In this document: piece by piece, positions 11,161 to 37,395 of the stretch
Layout of the letters: the number at the start of each line of letters is the position of its first letter
Position numbering within the stretch: the stretch's first letter is position 1
NCBI RefSeq assembly: GCF_026213295.1
Contig: NC_079418.1
Span: 6,756,561 to 6,820,560 of the forward strand
Reading direction: 5' to 3'
DNA length: 64,000 nt
From: Gadus chalcogrammus
Taxonomy: Eukaryota > Chordata > Actinopteri > Gadiformes > Gadidae
The notes under the pieces: generated by a model
Told to the model about the DNA's origin: nothing
Seen by the model: the letters and a program-made list of their open reading frames with translations, nothing else
The model's database searches: none
Program-made: the position numbers and the translations under genes

Positions 11161-12624
11161 CAGAGGCGTCGTCAGTCCCTTTTTACTGGGGCACGTGCCC
11201 CAGTAAAAGTCTCCAGTGCCCCAGTAAAATTCCATTGATCATTATTAAATTAATCTGCAGAAGCGCCGCTCTGGCTAGGAATCGGCAGGAATTCATCAAG
11301 TGCATCTCCTGCTGCCTCGGGAGTCTTCAGTCGAGCCGGTCACTTACCAGCCAATCAAACAACGAAAGGGGCTACATAAAAGCCAATCAGAAAATAGCAC
11401 TACTGTATCTGGGTAAGATTTAACGCAACAACCAATGAAAAAAATCAGTTATTTCTGGATTCGTCCACGTGACTCTTCTGAATGTTTCGTTGGAAACCAC
11501 GGGAGCTGGAAACAGCCCAGTCACAGCACAGTCATCTCCTGTTTTAACGTTACAACAAATTCTCAACTTGTTGATTGCTGTTAGAGAATGTTGCCCACAT
11601 AATTAGCACCAGTTTTTCAATACTGAGCGTCTGTAGCCTGTAGTTTTATAGCACTCACAAACACACATCATGCGTGCACGCACACAGGCGGAAAATGAAT
11701 AATGAATGAAAAATTGTCTGTCTTCAAAACTTGAGGAAGGTTTAGTGGCCAAAAACTTCCTTAACACAAAAAAGGAAATTATGGATATACAGGGTGTTTT
11801 TAACATACTGGATCCAACAATGTTCCCAACACTGACACAGATAATTCAGATTGCACTCACAATTCCTGTAAACAGTTGTAGTTGTGATTGTGAGCGATCT
11901 TTCAGTGTGTTGAGAAGGCTCCACACCTGGCTTAGGTCAACCATGGGGCAAGGAAGTCTTCACCAACTTTCTCCATTGTCCATTGAAAAGAAGCAACGAT
12001 GCAAAGTGAGTCAAAACCAAGTTATTGACCGCTTTGCCACCATGAATGCGCGGCGATACAGCTTAATAGTGAAGAAATAATCATTTAAAAAGGCTCTGTT
12101 CAGTAGTGTATGGCCTTATTTAGTTTAATTTAAGAGCTTTGATGGTTCTATAACATTTTCCAGGTTGATTGGTGGCAATGAGCCACCTCACCATAAGTCA
12201 GAAATTCTATTAGTTTTAAACCTTGTTTCTTGCCTTTTTAATCCATGTCGTTCTGGCAAAATTATGCTGTTTCCACACAGCTTCTAAATAAATATAGATG
12301 TGTAGACTTCTCCTGATAAAGAGGTGAAGGTCATAAAGAGACTTTTTGTTTATTTGTCAGTTACCTAATTTGTAAATCTTTGAGATGTGTATTTGTTTAA
12401 ATAAATATCATTGTACGGTACTCATGAATCTATCTTTGAATCTTTACCTTTACCAGTGCTTTAATATAGCCTACAGTATGACAGTAACAATGATTTTGAA
12501 GCTTGTACATACCCTTCAGTATCCATCTATTTCATATTGTGCACACGTAAAAAATAAATAAAAAAAGTATTGGCAGTTGGGGGCCTGTGCCCCAGTAAAA
12601 CTCTAGGTCTAGCAACAGCTCCTC
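11161..12624 (+). mobile_element. hAT element remnant (Charlie/ZMYM-like)
   Basis: The left end CAGAGGCGTCGTCAGTCC and the right end share an inverted GTTTTTACTGGGGCAC-type repeat (11186 region and 12590 region). The only coding part left is the C-terminal dimerisation segment at 11706-12080. The right terminus is diverged, so no target duplication could be confirmed. Confidence 0.75.
11706..12080 (+). pseudogene. hAT transposase C-terminal dimerisation domain fragment
   Basis: The open frame encodes about 124 residues with IQIALTIPVNSCSCDCERSF and a following WLRSTMGQ. This matches the hAT C-terminal signature, in which a small hydrophobic block precedes CERSFS. The upstream catalytic core is absent, so this is a relic and not a host gene. 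Confidence 0.85.
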
Positions 12625-12708
12625 ACGATTTTGCTTTTCCATTGAAAGGAGCCGCGCTTTTTTGCTATTTTGGATTTTTGTAATATGGAATTATTTCAGG
12701 GGGGGAAA

Positions 12709-13102
12709 TGCCGTGAATAAATGTATGCAGAGTGCGTTCAGGATTAGGACTGATATATATGTCGGCCTAGGCTTAATCAATTGTGTTTTAATATCTTTAG
12801 CATATTATTGCAATCTATTCTTTTCGTAGGCTACTCTGCGGTTGGCCTTGATGGGGAGATATTTTAACCCTTTTTAACCCCATTTTTCTGCGACATTCCT
12901 GCGTCTCCCCCTGCGTCATAGCCCGTTTCAGCACCATGTCAGTGGACAGGTACAATCCTACGATCGTCGTGAGTGCAGCGAATGCGCTTTCACGTAAAGA
13001 GGACTTTCGGGAAACGCTCCAAAGAAATTAACGATGGTTCGAAAGATCCATCGGGAGAATGATCGTACGAGCGAAGATCCATCATTATCGGGAAACGGGG
13101 CC
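12709..13102. mobile_element. Harbinger element 3' end, second copy
   Basis: About 390 bp here matches the right end of the Harbinger element at 15542-15917 in the same orientation. Both end in TATCGGGAAACGGGGCC. The matching left end was not found, so this copy is truncated or fused to the neighbouring hAT remnant. Confidence 0.8.
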
Positions 13103-13552
13103 CTGAGCGATAGCAGTCGCATTGTTTACTGACCATTGAAGTAATCCCCCGATGATTCTCTATATGTTTAACAATTATTATTTTAGATTAGTTTGCCCCT
13201 TTTTGACTTTATAAGAAAAGCACCTTGTAGCCTATAACTTATTGAATGTTATTATGAATGTTAAAACAGAAATAATAATTACCACTCGCTTTTTTATATA
13301 TTTTGGTTTCTGAAACGAGAATCAAATGCCCAATATATACACAGACCCATCAGCTGGTGTACCCAGGGAACTCACAAGGTGTTAGGAAGCAAAGGAGTCT
13401 GAAATGACCCCGCATGGTATCAGGGACCTATTATGTGTGACTGTGGGTGCAATAAATAAGACAGATATGATGGTGGCGGTGCCAGCCCCACGTCAGGTTT
13501 CAAAAACAAGTAATACTGAAACTGAATCTCAAACTTGATCCTGAAATGTATT

Positions 13553-13660
13553 AATATTGTCTACTCCAAGGTGCTGGAAAGGAGGGTTCGGCCGATCGTC
13601 GAACCTCAGATTGAAGAGGAACAATGCGGTTTTCGCCCCGAACGTGGAACTACGGACCAG
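13553..13660 (+). pseudogene. LINE reverse transcriptase fragment
   Basis: The plus-strand frame reads SKVLERRVRPIV, then EEEQCGFRPERGTTDQ. This is a conserved reverse-transcriptase segment of fish LINEs of Rex/CR1-like type. It is cut off exactly at the Harbinger insertion. Confidence 0.85.
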
Positions 13661-14288
13661 GGCCTCGTTTCCCGAAAGCGTCATTAGCCTAAGTAGATCG
13701 TGAAGTGCGTCGTAAGGGCATCGTAGAGTTTTCACCGCGTTTCCCGAAAGCATCGTTGGTAACGAACGTCGTGAAAATGCTTGTAACTAACGAGTACTCC
13801 AGGGGTACTCGTAGGTACTCGTAGGACGCTAAGAGCATCGTTAGCCTACTATAGCCTCAGTGGCGTCACCATCGGACATTCCGTGTATTGGATGCGTTTT
13901 ATTAAAAGGCATTGCGTCTTTATGTTCTTAGTTTGGTGATTAATAAAGATTATTAATTAAATGATTAATAAAGATGTTAAAATGGCCAAAATAAAACGGG
14001 CAGTCCAGAAAATGTTTGCGCAGGCAGGGCACTCAAAATGTGTGAGAGAAAGTGGGGGGATTTGTGCAGACTGTGACATAGGCTACTCATAAAACATAGC
14101 CTAAAATAACCCAAAAAATTAAAAATTAAACAAAATAATGAATGAAAGAAATGAAAGAAAAATAAAATAATGAATGAAAGAAATGAAAAAAAAATTAAAG
14201 GCAAAAGGAGCAGGCAAAAGTCTGAGATATGGTGGGGATTGGTCACGTTGACGGGGATGTTAAGTGACATGGGGAGGGGGGGGGGGAG

Positions 14289-15509
<1,221 letters not shown>

Positions 15510-15949
15510 TATATAGGCCTATGTTCAGAGTCTAATTAAAATGCCGTGAAACGCAGTGCATTCAGGTTTAGGACTGATATGTCGGCTTAAGCCTAATCAA
15601 TTGTGTTTATATGTCTTTAGCATTCATATAATTGCAGTCTATTTTTTTCGTAGGCTACTCTGCTGTTGTCCTTGATGGGGAGATATTTTAACACAATTTA
15701 AATTTAAGACATTCCTGCGTCTCCCCCTCCTACATAGCCCATTTCAGCCCCTTGTCAGTAGACAGTTACAATCCTACGACGTCGTTAGCGCAGTGTACGC
15801 GCGTTCATGTCAAGAGGAGTTTCGAGAAACGCGACAAAGAAATTATCGATGGTTCGAAAGATCCATCGGGAGAATGATCTTACGAGCGAAGATCCATCGT
15901 TATCGGGAAACGGGGCCCAGGATGGAGAAGGTGAGCACGCTTTCGATGG

Positions 15950-16056
15950 CTGCACGATAAAAATGTGTCATGCCTGCCTGATTTACCCTAAATTTCCTCA
16001 GCTGACGGAGGAAGTATAATCTCTGATGGGCTTTGGAAATAAGACTGATATTCGGA
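15950..16056 (-). pseudogene. LINE reverse transcriptase C-terminal fragment
   Basis: The minus-strand frame reads SKAHQRLYFLRQLRKF, the conserved thumb-region motif of L2/Maui-type fish LINEs. It is a short fragment without flanking domains. Confidence 0.75.
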
Positions 16057-16131
16057 TTCCATGATAGGGACTGGTGGATAGTGGTCCCTACAGCTTTACC
16101 TTTGACTGATGGAGGGGATTTTGACTTAACT

Positions 16132-16410
16132 TTAATATGCCCATTGCGCTAAGTCATGCTGCCTGGGGATGTAGATAGTCGTTACTGGCATTTCATTTTG
16201 AGTGAAAGTGTCCGGAAGAGGTGAGAATTTATCGCTGTCCAATGCTGACACTTCAATTCCTGAAACAACATGAGTGGGAACCGATTTTTCTGGATTCATT
16301 GTGCGAAGAAGAATTTGTGTTTTCCTTCCGTTGAGATTGAGATGCGTCATGAGCTCCTCAGAGCAGAATGTGGCAGAAGACCCTGGGTCCAAGAGAGCAT
16401 ACACCTGCAA
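16132..16410 (-). pseudogene. BEL/Pao retrotransposon aspartic protease fragment
   Basis: The 92-codon minus-strand frame carries the retropepsin active-site motif LLDPGSSATFCSE and the downstream VVSGIEVSAL block typical of BEL/Pao polyproteins. The flanking gag and reverse transcriptase domains are absent, so this is an isolated fragment with its frame still open. Confidence 0.85.
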
Positions 16411-17399
16411 GACTTGCTGCCCGTTGCTGCCTTAACCTTTACTGGGAAGATTGAAAGTGTGCACTCTTGGTCTCCAGCCCCAATATGACCACATGACTCT
16501 GCTGATGCACTGCCTATAAAACCAGAGGGTTTTTCTGCTTCTTTAGCTGTGGCCTTTTTAAACTAAATATGCAAAGCGCTTGGGTGAGCCTTCTTGTATA
16601 CTGTACAAGTGAGTTGCTTTTGGCATTCTTTGCCATCATTTATTGTAAATAAAATATAAAAAAGAATAAGGATGCAAAGCAAGTATCCTTCACCTATTTA
16701 AAGGGTGCACAATCAGCCCCTGTTGCAGGTGCGCACTCACCACAGGTGGGAAAGATGGAGAAATTAGTGAGTCAATCAAAACATAAAAAAACTTCAATGT
16801 GGCTCCTATAATATGAGATCAACAGTGTGAAAGCAGTCAACAACACACACAGAATAACGTGTAGACAGAGTTTATTAGTCAGTTCAACGTTAGATCTGTC
16901 TCGTTAGTTATGTTAGCTCTACGGCTAACGGCATCATTCAACATTCAAAATGGCCACGAGCCCCTCCCCACCAATACTTGCATAGTAGTATACACATCAA
17001 ACACACGTACTGGGATCCAGCCCTAGAGATGTGCAGGTTAGACTTAAATATAATTATTTATGCATCATTGTCATTAATCAATAAATTAGCAGTACAGTAT
17101 ATGAGGCCAACGATTTAAATCTACTATAAAACTTGTAGCTCATGTTAAAGGAATGATGGTTCCTTAATATGCATTGCTTTTGAAATCCGTTACCAGTACA
17201 ACCTATAAATCTACGATTAAAACTTAATGTGTAGCTTGAGATGTATGGCGTAAAATAATGATGGTTCCGTAATATGCATAGCTTTTCAAAAGACACCCAT
17301 TAACAGTGTTTTTAGTGCTTAGGTACAAGATATAAACATTAAAACTACAACAAATAAGACTCACTTGTTCAGAGTTCACTAGACTCTGCATAGCCAACC

Positions 17400-17602
17400 A
17401 CTCCCACCCCTCCTACACTTATTGTACGTTTGTACGTCCTGGCACTTAATGTATACACTTATTGTATGTCGTACTTAGTTATAGTACTTAGCATTGTGTA
17501 GCACCTTATCCTAGCTATCTTTGCTGTATACAGGGAATTGGTTAACCTAGTGATAGTTAGTGCTTGGCACTTGGCTCTATGAACATGATCCTTACTGTAC
17601 TG
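17400..17602 (+). repeat. dispersed retroposon copy, split by a hAT insertion
   Basis: This shares GGTTAACCTAGTGATAGTTA and the ATGAACAT...CTTACTGTAC block with the copies at 7490 (minus) and 32430 (plus). It is interrupted at 17603 and resumes at 18348 (GATATATTGT). Confidence 0.75.
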
Positions 17603-18339
17603 TAGGGCTGTCAAAATTGCTCAAAAATTACATTTGAATGTTTGTTTGGAAAAAAATCACGAATTCGAACTATTCGAATATCTGGTTGCCTATTTTACGC
17701 AGTTGCCGTCAATATGTCAATAATGCGACAAAACCATGGTTCAAATTAGTGGGATATATATATATCCGGCGGCTTCCTGCTGGGCATTTCCTTACTTTAA
17801 AACGAGGGACATCGCGAACAGACAGAGGCTCATTCACAAAGCAGTTAGGCGCTTGTACCGCGGGAGTGTTTTTTCACATTCGAATATTATGAGGGACATC
17901 GCAAACAGACAGAGGCTCACTCACAAAGCAGATGGGCGCTTGTGTAACCGAGCGTTGGCACTAAGATATTTATATGACAAGAATGACACAAGCGTGGAAG
18001 GGAAAATAGTCTCGTTTACTTAGTATATATCAGAAGTCACCCAGTCACAGCGTGAGAGCTGGAATACCTATATCCAAGTACGGAAACCCCGAGGGGATAA
18101 AATATATTCGCTCTTCATAATACTAGTCTGTTACACTTGTACCGCGGGAGTGTTTTTTCAGATTAGAATATTATGAGGGACATCGCGAACAGACAGAGGC
18201 TCATTCACAAAGCAGATAGAGGCGCTTGTACCGCGGGAGTGTTTTTTCACATTCTAATATTATTTTTCACGTTCTAATTCGCGTTTTTGGATACATTTCG
18301 AACGAATATTCGAACTTCGAATATTCGTTGACAGCCCTA
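17603..18339. mobile_element. hAT MITE with 8-bp target duplication
   Basis: The terminal repeats are TAGGGCTGTCAA and TTGACAGCCCTA, and the flanking duplication is CTGTACTG (17595-17602 and 18340-18347). The 737-bp interior holds three copies of a unit with GGGACATCGCGAACAGACAG and GCGCTTGTACCGCGGGAGTG. No transposase is present. Confidence 0.95.
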
Positions 18340-18347
18340 CTGTACTG

Positions 18348-19975
18348 ACAGATATATTGTGGTTTTAGTCTGCTAAAACGCCCAAAATGTAATGAAAAAC
18401 TAATGCAAACGGTAAACACAATGCAAACAACCCCTTTAGTGTAAAAAAAAGCTGTGCAAAGGTGCACTATATAAGTCAACACAAAAAAAACAACACATGT
18501 GTAACACTATAATTCCCCTGTATCATGTTATGCATTATATGTTCGCCCATTTCAAAAAAGTGACGAGAAAGTGCGGAAAGTGCAACCATCACCAAGCAGC
18601 CATACCACATTCAAGGTTTTCAAATTAAGAGCACAAGTCAATACGAGTAATTAACTAGAGGTTTTCAAATTAAGAGCGCAATACAATCAAAAGAAAAACA
18701 AGTTAATTTAAAATCGACAAAAAAATCAAGGCGTAAAAAGGAGTAAAAAAACTCCTAGAAGTTTTTAAATTAAGAGCGCAATTCGAATAAAAGCAATTAC
18801 CTAACGAGTGCGTCAAATCAATTGTAAAATCGACTCAAAGTTCGACAAACAGGACTCAGAAAAGGTCGGTAACCAGGTCAAACATCAGGTTGACGCAAGA
18901 AGAAGATATTCCAGGCATTGCTTCCCCTCCCAGCAACAAGACGCAGCACGTCCGACCAGTTTAATCCCTGAACGACCACACCTTTTCTTAAAGTGAGCAC
19001 AAGTAAACTATCTTTCTCCCCCTTCCTCCTCTCCCTCCTCCTCCCCCCTTCCCATGTTCACATACTTGGCCCTGGTACAGTCGAACTCTGTGGCGGTGGA
19101 TTAGGCGAAAGAGGCTTTGCCAAAGTAGCTCAAAGTCCTCCACATGCTTGGGAGAATTTGGACTCAGGGGAGCCAGCAGAAACCTGACAAACTTGTGGCG
19201 TTCATTTTGAATCCAAATCGGGAAATCCCATAAGAAACCCAGTCTAAAACAGCATCAAAAAGCAGCAGAAAAGGGGTCTTTGTCAGGGGCTAACAATGAT
19301 TTACTTTGCCTGACATTCAAGAGTCTTTTTAGGGATAGTAAGACATTCCTGCCCCCACCCCCCGAGCACATTAAGAGGCTTAGTGACCTCACTACTGTGA
19401 GGTGGCCCATACGTCAAACTCAAAAAGGTGCTTAATACTTAAGAATCGTATAGCAGGTTTTCGTCCTAGGCCAGATTAATCAGTGTCTGGAAATGCTTTT
19501 TATAATCGGGCCTATCTTCTGTAAAAGAACAACACTGAGCTGTGGATCTTTACTGATTGCGACCCTGATTTTGACCTAATTTCCCCTCCCTCCACCTGCT
19601 TTTTGCCATCAAATCAGTCAGTGCTTAATACCGCAGAATCAAGCAAGGTTAACTTCCAAGACAAACATTAATCAGTGTCTGGAAACGCTGTTTATAATCT
19701 GGCCTATTTTCTGTAAAAGAACCGCACTTGAGCTGTGGTTCTTTGATTTCATGACTGGGCTTTGTGCTTGCACTTCACTGATTTCGAAACTTGTTCTTTA
19801 CTGATTTAAATCCTGAACTTTGAGCTGGAACTTTACTGATTTCAATTCTGCACTTTGTACTAGTACTTGACTGATCAGGACCCTGAGTTAGACCCTGCAC
19901 TCTGAGCTTGTACTTTACTGATTCCGACCCCGAATTCCCCCCGAATAACCTTCCATCCATCCACTCCCCCACTGT
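18348..19975. other. no gene seen; degenerate tandem repeats downstream of sowahc
   Basis: Repeats of GGTTTTCAAATTAAGAGCGC lie at 18610-18790. Two copies of a block containing AATCAGTGTCTGGAAA and CTGTAAAAGAAC lie at about 19480-19560 and 19670-19750. TTTACTGATT-type repeats occupy about 19750-19925. The last may belong to the sowahc 3' UTR. No polyadenylation site was assigned. Confidence 0.6.
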
Positions 19976-21607
19976 TTAGTGCGCCGGTTCCGGTCCAGGG
20001 ACGTACTCAGACCTGGGTCGGGCCGGGCCAACGCCCAGCTCACGAAACGAAGCGCTGTGGACGATCTGTGACGTCCTGTCCCGTAGTTTCTGGAGCCTCG
20101 GTTTAACACGGCCCAGCGACGACATCCTCCGCAATGGCTTCACCCTCGCCCGGGCCCCGGTCTCCCCTTCGCCAGGCATCCGCAGGGGCCTCAGGTGCGG
20201 CAGGAAGCTCCAGCGAGCACCTTCCTCCCGGCCATCGACTGCATCCTCTTCCCCGCCGTCGTCAAACGCGCCGATAATATCACGTATGTCCAGGGCGGCG
20301 CCGTTCGCAAGGTACTGCGCCGCCTTCTTGCCGCCGTAGTCCCGCACCTCCACGTCCGCGTCGTACGCCCCGACGAGAAGCTTCACTACCTCAAGGTGGC
20401 CGTGCATAGCCGCCAGGTGTAGCGGCGTGTAGCCGCAGCTGGACCGCGTGTTGATGTCCACGGGCACGCCGCGACGCTTGGCGAAGTTCACCGCCAACGC
20501 GAGCAGCTCCGGGTCGCCCCGTTTGGCAGCCCAGTGAAGGAGATTGAAGCCGGTGACGAAGTCCTTGCGCAGGACGAGCGACGGTTCGCCGGTCAGCAGA
20601 GCCACTAGGCGCTCCCACTCGCCGTCCGAAGCGCACATCATCCACTCGTGCTCCAGCGGGTCAAGCGCCGCCACGGAGGAGGAACCGTCGTCCGTATCCG
20701 TGTCCGCGTTCGACGACGCAGGCGATGCGGCGTCGCTGTCCGCGTCGCCACGCCGCGTCGAGCTGAAAGACGCGTTGCGCTGCGACATGGAGCGCAGCGC
20801 CTGCGGCGAGCGGTTCGTCGCGAAGTCGGGAGAATCCACTTGGCCGCCGCCGTCATCAAGTCCAAACACGTCCTCGTCAACCGAAGTGACTTGTTGTGAT
20901 TCTTCTGCCGTCGCTAAGGAGTGCCTAAGCGTATCTTGAGACGCGGAACCGGGCGCGCTTCCCGGTAGGACGAACACGGAGCCTTCGCCCGCCACCGGGA
21001 GCGGTGAGTCGTCAATCACGGCGATCCTCGGCGCGCACCTCTCAATCGATAAAGTCTTCCCGCCGTTTGAAGTCCACCGGTTCCCCATGTCGTTCTCCCC
21101 GTGCGTGTCCGCGGTGCTTGGAGACCCGGGAGTTTTCTCGGATGAGATGTGTACATAAGGAACGGGCGGTGCGCTCGCTCTCACCTGGCTGTCATTTCCG
21201 TAATCCGAGCCAGGCTGTGTCGTGCTGTTCGCGCGCACAGAAGGACTTGTCTCCCTGTCTCCATCTCCGTCTCTGCGCGCGCGTCGGTCAGCCGGCTCCG
21301 CGCGCGTCGTCCCTGCCCCGTTGCCAACAGCGACGCGCGGGTCAGCCTCCACGACCGCTGCAACGTGCGGCGTCACCAGGCGCATGTAGCGCTTCTTTAG
21401 GCACACGAGCCGCACGCCGTCCTCCACCCTGACGCACGCGACGGCGTCCACGTGGGTCTTGAAGGTCTCGCGGAGCGCGGTCCTCAGCGGGGGGTCGTCC
21501 TCCGGGAAGGCCCGCCGGAAGTGATGCGTCAGATCGGCGTGCGGGACCCGGCCCCCCCTCTCCGTGAGGAAGCTTTGGATCGCGTCCCGGGTGCATTCGG
21601 TAGCCAT
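19976..21607 (-). CDS. sowahc: SOWAH-family ankyrin repeat protein, intronless
   Basis: This is a single open frame of 543 codons with no introns, GC-rich, starting MATECTRDAIQSFLTERGGR. Residues 1-80 fit the SOWAH N-terminal domain, a winged-helix-like fold. A long Ser/Asp-rich disordered middle follows. About residues 350-440 are ankyrin repeats (FNLLHWAAKRGD, then GYTPLHLAAMHGHLEVVKLL). The C-terminal tail contains LRDRTSQIVHSASFREL. The length matches vertebrate SOWAHC/A (about 525-550 aa), which are also intronless. It lies head-to-head with a septin10-like gene, and in human SOWAHC neighbours SEPTIN10, which supports SOWAHC over SOWAHA, B or D. The molecular function of the family is poorly known. 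Family confidence is high; the paralogue letter rests on synteny. Confidence 0.85.
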   Translation of the reverse strand: MATECTRDAIQSFLTERGGRVPHADLTHHFRRAFPEDDPPLRTALRETFKTHVDAVACVRVEDGVRLVCLKKRYMRLVTPHVAAVVEADPRVAVGNGAGTTRAEPADRRARRDGDGDRETSPSVRANSTTQPGSDYGNDSQVRASAPPVPYVHISSEKTPGSPSTADTHGENDMGNRWTSNGGKTLSIERCAPRIAVIDDSPLPVAGEGSVFVLPGSAPGSASQDTLRHSLATAEESQQVTSVDEDVFGLDDGGGQVDSPDFATNRSPQALRSMSQRNASFSSTRRGDADSDAASPASSNADTDTDDGSSSVAALDPLEHEWMMCASDGEWERLVALLTGEPSLVLRKDFVTGFNLLHWAAKRGDPELLALAVNFAKRRGVPVDINTRSSCGYTPLHLAAMHGHLEVVKLLVGAYDADVEVRDYGGKKAAQYLANGAALDIRDIIGAFDDGGEEDAVDGREEGARWSFLPHLRPLRMPGEGETGARARVKPLRRMSSLGRVKPRLQKLRDRTSQIVHSASFRELGVGPARPRSEYVPGPEPAH

Positions 21608-21838
21608 CGCGATCGATGAAGTTTGATTTAGGGACGATAATCGATCAAGCGGCAGTTAAAAACGCGCTCAGTCAAAATGTCACACACATCCCCTCCCCGT
21701 GTTCTTTAGTGTGCTTTCTTAATGTACGCCCGTTGCTGAGAAAATACCTGTAGGATGGTTCGTTATTGCGACAGAGGATAAACAAGTGCCGCGAAGCGGG
21801 TTGTGGGCTGTTATATGTTTCGTCCCCAACGACGTGTT

Positions 21839-21954
21839 CAGTGTTGCCAGATTGGGCTAGATTTCCCGCCCAACCTGGCAACGATGGCTGAACGGCGCTG
21901 GTTGTTATAGTAACGCCAGCTTGTGCGGTAAATCTGGCCCAATCTGGCAACGCT
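21839..21954. mobile_element. short MITE with GTTGCCAGATTGGGC ends
   Basis: The inverted ends GTTGCCAGATTGGGC and GCCCAATCTGGCAAC enclose about 85 bp, itself partly palindromic. The same ends occur at 58581-58686 inside a hAT element. The superfamily is not certain. Confidence 0.75.
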
Positions 21955-22529
21955 GGATTTGTTCCCGGCCACCTAGCAACTGCCTTTGAGGAAACTGGCG
22001 CCTGTACGACGCCATACTGGACCCGGTGAGCGCTCTACGTGTACGGGGAATTGTTCCATTCAGAGCCAAAATGGCGCCGATTACAACCTTCAATGTTGGG
22101 GCGTACCATGTGCGCGACGGGGGTATGTGTGGACATTGTAAACATAATCCGCTGGACTGGATTCGTAATAACGATCTAAATTAAACTAACGGGTTAGAGT
22201 TAAGTAACATGAGTTAAATACAAACAAACAGCTGTTTATTTTACAGTTATATTGACAGTTTAAAGAATGCAATAGTTTATTTCCTATCGCACCCCTATTA
22301 GTAATCCGCGATGTAGCATGAGCCCGAAAAAAAGTTGTCTTTCATTCTCAAGTTATGTGGAAAGCAAACAAACAGCAGTACGTCAAGCAGCACTGATTTA
22401 TTCATGCTTAATTAACACTTTGAGCCAAAGTTTGACCGTCAACATCTCAAACCATCATGATTTCGTCGGATGTCGAGCAGGGCCAAGGGGTAAATATTCC
22501 CATTTGTGTACTTTAACCCCGTAATGAGG

Positions 22530-22567
22530 CTTTTAATGTGTAGGGCGAGGGCCCTACACATTAAAAG
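22530..22567. repeat. perfect 17-bp inverted repeat with GAGG loop
   Basis: CTTTTAATGTGTAGGGC and GCCCTACACATTAAAAG pair perfectly around a 4-nt loop in the sowahc-septin10 intergenic region. It could be a transposon remnant, a transcribed hairpin or chance fixation; no host element was recognised. Confidence 0.9.
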
Positions 22568-22624
22568 TCCCCCTCACCATAAACAGTGGACTGGTAGCCG
22601 TCAATGGTTTATATAACTCAGCTA

Positions 22625-22825
22625 AACTTAACTCAAGTATTTCTTATCCGTAGTATGTCCATAGTACTGCTTTTCCGGATAGTTTATCCGTAGTATCTCC
22701 TCGTACTTTCGTAGTAACTCCATAGTATACCATAGTATCGCCATAGTTTCTCCATAATATATCCATGGTTTATCCGTTGTATGTACTTGTTTATCCATAT
22801 TATCACTGTAGTATTTCACCATAGT
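22625..22825. repeat. degenerate minisatellite of TCCATAGTAT units
   Basis: About ten loosely spaced variants of tccatagtat or tatccgtagtat occur every 18-25 bp, about 200 bp upstream of the first recognised septin exon. Confidence 0.7.
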
Positions 22826-23024
22826 GTTTAGTTTTACATGACCTAAAAATACCGGTCAAGCAGAACCTTTTTACGCAACAAGAGATCGCGTCGAAGGCTC
22901 AACCTGTATGACGTCACTATTGCGATTCTAGGTTTGAGTTTGAGTGACACACACTGTTGCATGGGAATGCGTTTTAAAGTGTTCAGGATACTGTCATTAA
23001 CTTCCTCCATTGATTGGTGCGCAG

Positions 23025-36743
<13,719 letters not shown>

Positions 36744-36828
36744 GACCCACGCACACACACAATAGACACAGACAAATCAGACACGCACGTACACACAACA
36801 GACAGACACAACCAGACACACACATAGT

Positions 36829-37372
36829 AGCTACCTGAAGAAGGTCAAAGAAGAAGAATTGAGAATGACACACGTACACAAGCATGTACACACAGAAACA
36901 CGCATGCAGACAGACACACAGCAGCCACCTGAAGAAGGACAAAGACCAAAAGAAGTGAGATGGACACACAACCTGACACACACATACACACAAACTCACA
37001 CAGCGGCAACCTGAAGGACAAAGACTGCAAGAAGTGAGACACACATGGTACACACACGTACACACGCATTTACACACGCATTTACACACGCACATACACA
37101 CGCACGTACGCATGCACGTACAACAGCAGGACAAGGACCCCAAGAAGTGAGATGGACACACAACCACACACACACACACACACACACATGTTGACACACA
37201 CACACGCACACAACAACCTTGAGGAAGGACAAGGACTGCAAGAAGTGAGAGGAACACACGTATACACACCCAACACAACACCCAGCACACAAGCACACAC
37301 ATGCATGTACGTTCACGGAACTTACAAAACGCACATACAGCAGCAAGGACTAGACCGCAAGAAGTGAGATGA
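36829..37372 (+). repeat. six decayed copies of the septin10 C-terminal exon end
   Basis: Six blocks at about 36829, 36921, 37011, 37121, 37211 and 37338 repeat the exon's last 30-35 bases plus the stop/donor (for example AAGGACAAAGACC then AAGAAGTGAGATGG). They are separated by CA-rich spacers of 55-90 bp. They are not exons as far as can be seen. Confidence 0.9.
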
Positions 37373-37395
37373 ACACACCACCAGACACACACTTA

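Larger units (their letters stand above)
21608..23024. other. divergent intergenic region between sowahc and septin10
   Basis: This stretch should contain the promoters of both genes and the unidentified first septin exon. It holds a GTTGCCAGATTGGGC-ended MITE, a perfect 17-bp hairpin and a TCCATAGTAT-type minisatellite. A short ATG frame at 22073 (MAPITTFNVGAYH) could not be joined in phase to the next septin exon. Confidence 0.6.

Noticed and set aside
20195..21432. Plus-strand and alternative minus-strand frames over sowahc
   Set aside because: They are Arg/Pro/Ala-rich shadows caused by high GC; the 543-codon minus frame has the SOWAH domain and ankyrin repeats.
22073..22130. Candidate first septin10 exon (MAPITTFNVG)
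   Set aside because: The apparent donor leaves one nucleotide, which puts the next exon out of frame, and the peptide does not resemble known septin N-termini.
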